A DNA stretch of 64,000 nucleotides from Candidatus Neomarinimicrobiota bacterium (GTDB lineage Bacteria; Fidelibacterota; Marinisomatia; Marinisomatales; S15-B10). The translations under genes and the position numbers were made by a program. The stretch spans positions 36,814 through 100,813 of the forward strand of contig DTTI01000037.1 of assembly GCA_012964825.1 (NCBI GenBank), read 5' to 3'. The notes beneath the pieces are model-generated. The model was given only the letters and a program-made list of their open reading frames with translations. It was not told the DNA's origin and did no database searches. Below are positions 61,413 through 64,000 of the stretch, piece after piece. The stretch's first letter is position 1; every line of letters begins with the position of its first letter.

Positions 61413-63830
61413 TCAAATCTGGAAGAAATAATCAAGTTTTAAGAATAACGAATTTGATTGTGAATTGTCCCAGACTTTGTCTTCAAAAGAATAATAGCCG
61501 TTATTATTCAGGTTATAGACAGCATAGATAAGGCTCCCCGGTGAATACTCCCATCGAAATACAAAGGTGCCAACATGATTGTTGATCCGAAAATCTTTAT
61601 CTTCGTTATATTGATAAGGGAAAACATTTAGCGATTTTTCTTCCACCAGTCGATTGTAATCCACATAATCCATCTCAACCTTAAATGGCTGATAATAAAC
61701 TTCAAAAGTCATTTTTGGAGAGAATGCAATATTCAACCGCAATTCAGTATTTAATGCCTCTCGTTGTGTATTGGCATAAATAATATTTACTCCGCTTTGA
61801 TCTTCAACAATACCAACCCATTGCATGGACCCTGGATAATTTTCTTTAGACGTGTTCACCGACAAATTAATATTATCCGTGGGTCGCAGTTTGAGCTCCA
61901 GTGCATAACGAGTCCCCATTCCTCGGATTGATCCTCGATTAAAATCAACCCTGGGTCTCACGATAAATTTTTTCCGTCGATCCGTTCGAAACCAAATATT
62001 AAAGGATTGCCAGGCTTCATCCTTAATAATCACCGCACGTGAATCTCGATAAAGGTCATCATCTTCAAATACTTCCGGATTGTATTCAATTTGCCAACCC
62101 AGCCCCCAATAATTTGAGAAATCATTGTCTTGTTCAATTTCGATGTTTTGTCGAGTAATTAATCCATCACCTAAGCCACCCAGACTCAGTTTTAGATTGA
62201 TAGACTGTTTAAGAAAAATACTTTTAGGATAATCCCGTCGAATTGATCCCCGCAAGCCTGCATGCCAGTTATTATTTCGTTGCTGATATCCCATATCATT
62301 CACATTAAAGTTTTTATCGGTAAAGCTACCCCAGGAACTGAGCTCCCACCATACGGGATCACGATAGCTCAGAATGAAACGGCCACCATAACCTGCTTTA
62401 TCAGAAGTAATAGAATTGGCTGCTTGACCTGTAAATGATAACTTATTTTCCATTAATTTTAAACTCCAGTCAAAATTCAGAACGCTGGCTTTATCTGATT
62501 CACCTTGACGGCGCAGGTCTGTTCCCATAATTCCAATGGTTGATAGCTCATTTATCACAGGTTTTTCAACCCGACCCACAAAGTAATTGGTGTAAGGTTC
62601 CAGTAAAAAGTTGTCTTTCTCATTTTTTCCATTAACCTCATACTCACGCGTACCATATTCACGATTTGTGACTGCATCGATAATACCATAGCGCAATCCT
62701 GATGAAGTTTCTCCCAAGATTTTCGCAGCACCAAGAATTGTGGTCTCATTGGGCCGATCTATAATGGTACCTGAATCAGGTGCATAATAATCTGGTCTCC
62801 TACCGATTCGCCGCGAGTTAAATAGATTAAGCCTGCTTTTAAAGAAATTTGCTCCCTGAACAAAAAATGGACGCCGTTCATCCAATCGTGTTTCAAAGGC
62901 CGATAGGTTGAGCACGGACGGGTCAGCTTGAACTTGACCAAAATCAGGGTTAAAGGTCACATTCAGGGTAGTATTGGAATTAAGGTTATAACGAGTATCT
63001 AAACCAATATTCTCAATACTCTCAGTAGCATCTTTCTTCGTTTTTCCTGATAAAAGGTAGGGCACAAGTTCAATATTTCTTGGTTGAGGAATATCCTCAA
63101 TGCCTTTTAAAACACCAAAATGGGGGACGATGCCCCGAACACCTTTTGCTCTTCCAGGCCAATTAATTTCTTCCTGGTTATTATAGTAACCCCTTTGAAA
63201 AGTAGCGCCCCACTCCTGAATACGCTCCTTGCTGTATTGAAACACATTGAATGGTACCCTGATCTCCGCAGACCACCCTAGCTGATGCAGAGCAACCTTA
63301 CTATCCCAAACTGCATTCCATGTTCCATCAAATCCGTCATAACCATCTCCCGATATAGCTACATCCACCTGAACCTCGGCTGCATTTACCGCGAACCAGT
63401 ATCCTGTTTTGTCATCATTTCTTGAATCAATTCCAAAACCAACCCAATCCGAATTAAATTCAAATCCCTCTTCCCAATCATCACGGCGAGCCATCCGGGC
63501 CATTATTTTTTCAGGATTAGGATCAAAATTATCAAAGGCAACGTAGAGATATTCATCATCGTACAATACGCGGAACTCTGTCCGAACTGTTGGAGCTTCT
63601 AAATTGTATGGCTCGAACTGGAGAAATTCATCCACTAGAATCGCTTTCTCCCAGGCTGCATCATCGATGCGACCATCTATTTCCGGTGGATCTTCCGTAC
63701 GCGTCGCTATGGCAGCTTTATATTTCAATTTGGTGTAATCTTCTATATCTCCTTTATTATAGGAATCATGCCCAAAAGCAACAGAGACAAAACAGAATAT
63801 TAATATGAATTGATTCATTCGAGATTTCAT
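61413..63830 (-). CDS. DUF5916 outer-membrane protein with CBM9-like domain
   Basis: 805-aa exported protein. After the signal (MKSRMNQFILIFCFVSVAFG, start at 63830 with AAGGG 7 bases before), residues about 40-210 look like a family 9 carbohydrate-binding-type fold: PPEIDGRIDDAAWEKA, LYDDEYLYVAFDNFD and GWSAEIRVPFNVFQY. The long remainder, with alternating aromatic strands and a final aromatic residue pair (KLDYFFQI), fits an outer-membrane barrel, as known for DUF5916. Possibly binds or takes up polymers; no enzyme activity known. Last gene in the window. Confidence 0.85.
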   Translation of the reverse strand: MKSRMNQFILIFCFVSVAFGHDSYNKGDIEDYTKLKYKAAIATRTEDPPEIDGRIDDAAWEKAILVDEFLQFEPYNLEAPTVRTEFRVLYDDEYLYVAFDNFDPNPEKIMARMARRDDWEEGFEFNSDWVGFGIDSRNDDKTGYWFAVNAAEVQVDVAISGDGYDGFDGTWNAVWDSKVALHQLGWSAEIRVPFNVFQYSKERIQEWGATFQRGYYNNQEEINWPGRAKGVRGIVPHFGVLKGIEDIPQPRNIELVPYLLSGKTKKDATESIENIGLDTRYNLNSNTTLNVTFNPDFGQVQADPSVLNLSAFETRLDERRPFFVQGANFFKSRLNLFNSRRIGRRPDYYAPDSGTIIDRPNETTILGAAKILGETSSGLRYGIIDAVTNREYGTREYEVNGKNEKDNFLLEPYTNYFVGRVEKPVINELSTIGIMGTDLRRQGESDKASVLNFDWSLKLMENKLSFTGQAANSITSDKAGYGGRFILSYRDPVWWELSSWGSFTDKNFNVNDMGYQQRNNNWHAGLRGSIRRDYPKSIFLKQSINLKLSLGGLGDGLITRQNIEIEQDNDFSNYWGLGWQIEYNPEVFEDDDLYRDSRAVIIKDEAWQSFNIWFRTDRRKKFIVRPRVDFNRGSIRGMGTRYALELKLRPTDNINLSVNTSKENYPGSMQWVGIVEDQSGVNIIYANTQREALNTELRLNIAFSPKMTFEVYYQPFKVEMDYVDYNRLVEEKSLNVFPYQYNEDKDFRINNHVGTFVFRWEYSPGSLIYAVYNLNNNGYYSFEDKVWDNSQSNSLFLKLDYFFQI

Positions 63831-64000
63831 ATGTATCCCTTCTGAGACAATATGATCTAGCTGTTTGGACATCAATAGAACTAATAAGGTTGATAAAGGA
63901 CCGCTGAACCGGGTTATTTACGCCGAAATTCCGCCAAGAGTAAAGTATTTTATTACTAAAAAAGTAAGTCCCTTTTCCCAATAATTGAAAATATAAACTC

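Noticed and set aside
1..64000. tRNA, rRNA or CRISPR loci
   Set aside because: Gaps were read for T-loop sequences, rRNA stretches and evenly spaced direct repeats; none was convincing.

Overview
The window reads as a piece of a bacterial chromosome from a marine-type heterotroph that feeds on peptides and organic nitrogen. Almost every gene is on the minus strand; only the rpiB / phytase-like / sixA block (12.8-15.1 kb) and one PLP enzyme (60.2-61.1 kb) are on the plus strand. The many exported lipoproteins, TolB-type propellers, S9 peptidases, DUF885 and DUF5916 proteins, a GSII-type glutamine synthetase and an NTT-type carrier suggest the FCB superphylum, possibly Candidatus Neomarinimicrobiota (SAR406). 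That placement is inference from gene content only. No rRNA, tRNA, CRISPR array, phage or intact insertion sequence was recognised.

Layout. 1-7 kb: uvrA, transketolase and a second, divergent transketolase-like gene cut by the window edge; all three are joined by overlaps or tight spacing. 7-12.7 kb: a glycerophosphodiester phosphodiesterase, a penicillin-acylase-type hydrolase and a 762-aa protein that is only the polymerase part of a DnaE-type DNA polymerase. 12.8-15.1 kb (plus strand): RpiB-like isomerase, a phytase-like lipoprotein and SixA. 15.3-25.2 kb: PPK2, secreted esterase, D-aminoacylase-type lipoprotein, RecN, M28 peptidase, GSII, an L-2-hydroxyglutarate-oxidase-like flavoprotein and an Lrp-type regulator. 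25.2-27.8 kb: a DNA-damage cassette of dinB, ssb and a gene that holds just the missing PHP domain of the DnaE-type polymerase. 27.9-46.1 kb: mostly exported hydrolases, including cyanophycinase, M24, TolB-CehA, DPP IV, prolyl oligopeptidase, DUF885 and M20 proteins, plus a nucleotide carrier. 46.2-51.5 kb: methyltransferase, Mth938-like protein, M48 peptidase and glycine decarboxylase. 51.6-64 kb: a visibly more AT-rich stretch with looser spacing, three copies of a short dispersed repeat, SRAP, VOC, sulfatase, GMC oxidoreductase, a cysteine-synthase-like enzyme and a DUF5916 outer-membrane protein.

How the genes fit together. The exported peptidases and deacylases would turn external protein and peptide material into amino acids. 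GSII, glycine decarboxylase, the Lrp regulator and the cysteine-synthase-like enzyme handle the nitrogen and amino acids that follow. Transketolase and RpiB belong to the pentose phosphate pathway. UvrA, RecN, DinB, SSB, SRAP and the split polymerase form a scattered DNA-repair and damage-tolerance set.

The most unusual observations are: (1) an error-prone-type DnaE polymerase split cleanly between its PHP domain and its palm into two genes about 12.5 kb apart; (2) two genes, dinB and sixA, whose catalytic N-terminus lies upstream of any ATG, GTG or TTG and which therefore seem to start at CTG and ATT; (3) a short, similarly oriented dispersed repeat in the 55-60 kb region; (4) an 87 %-identical, nonsense-bearing scrap of a DUF885 gene beside the S9 peptidases.
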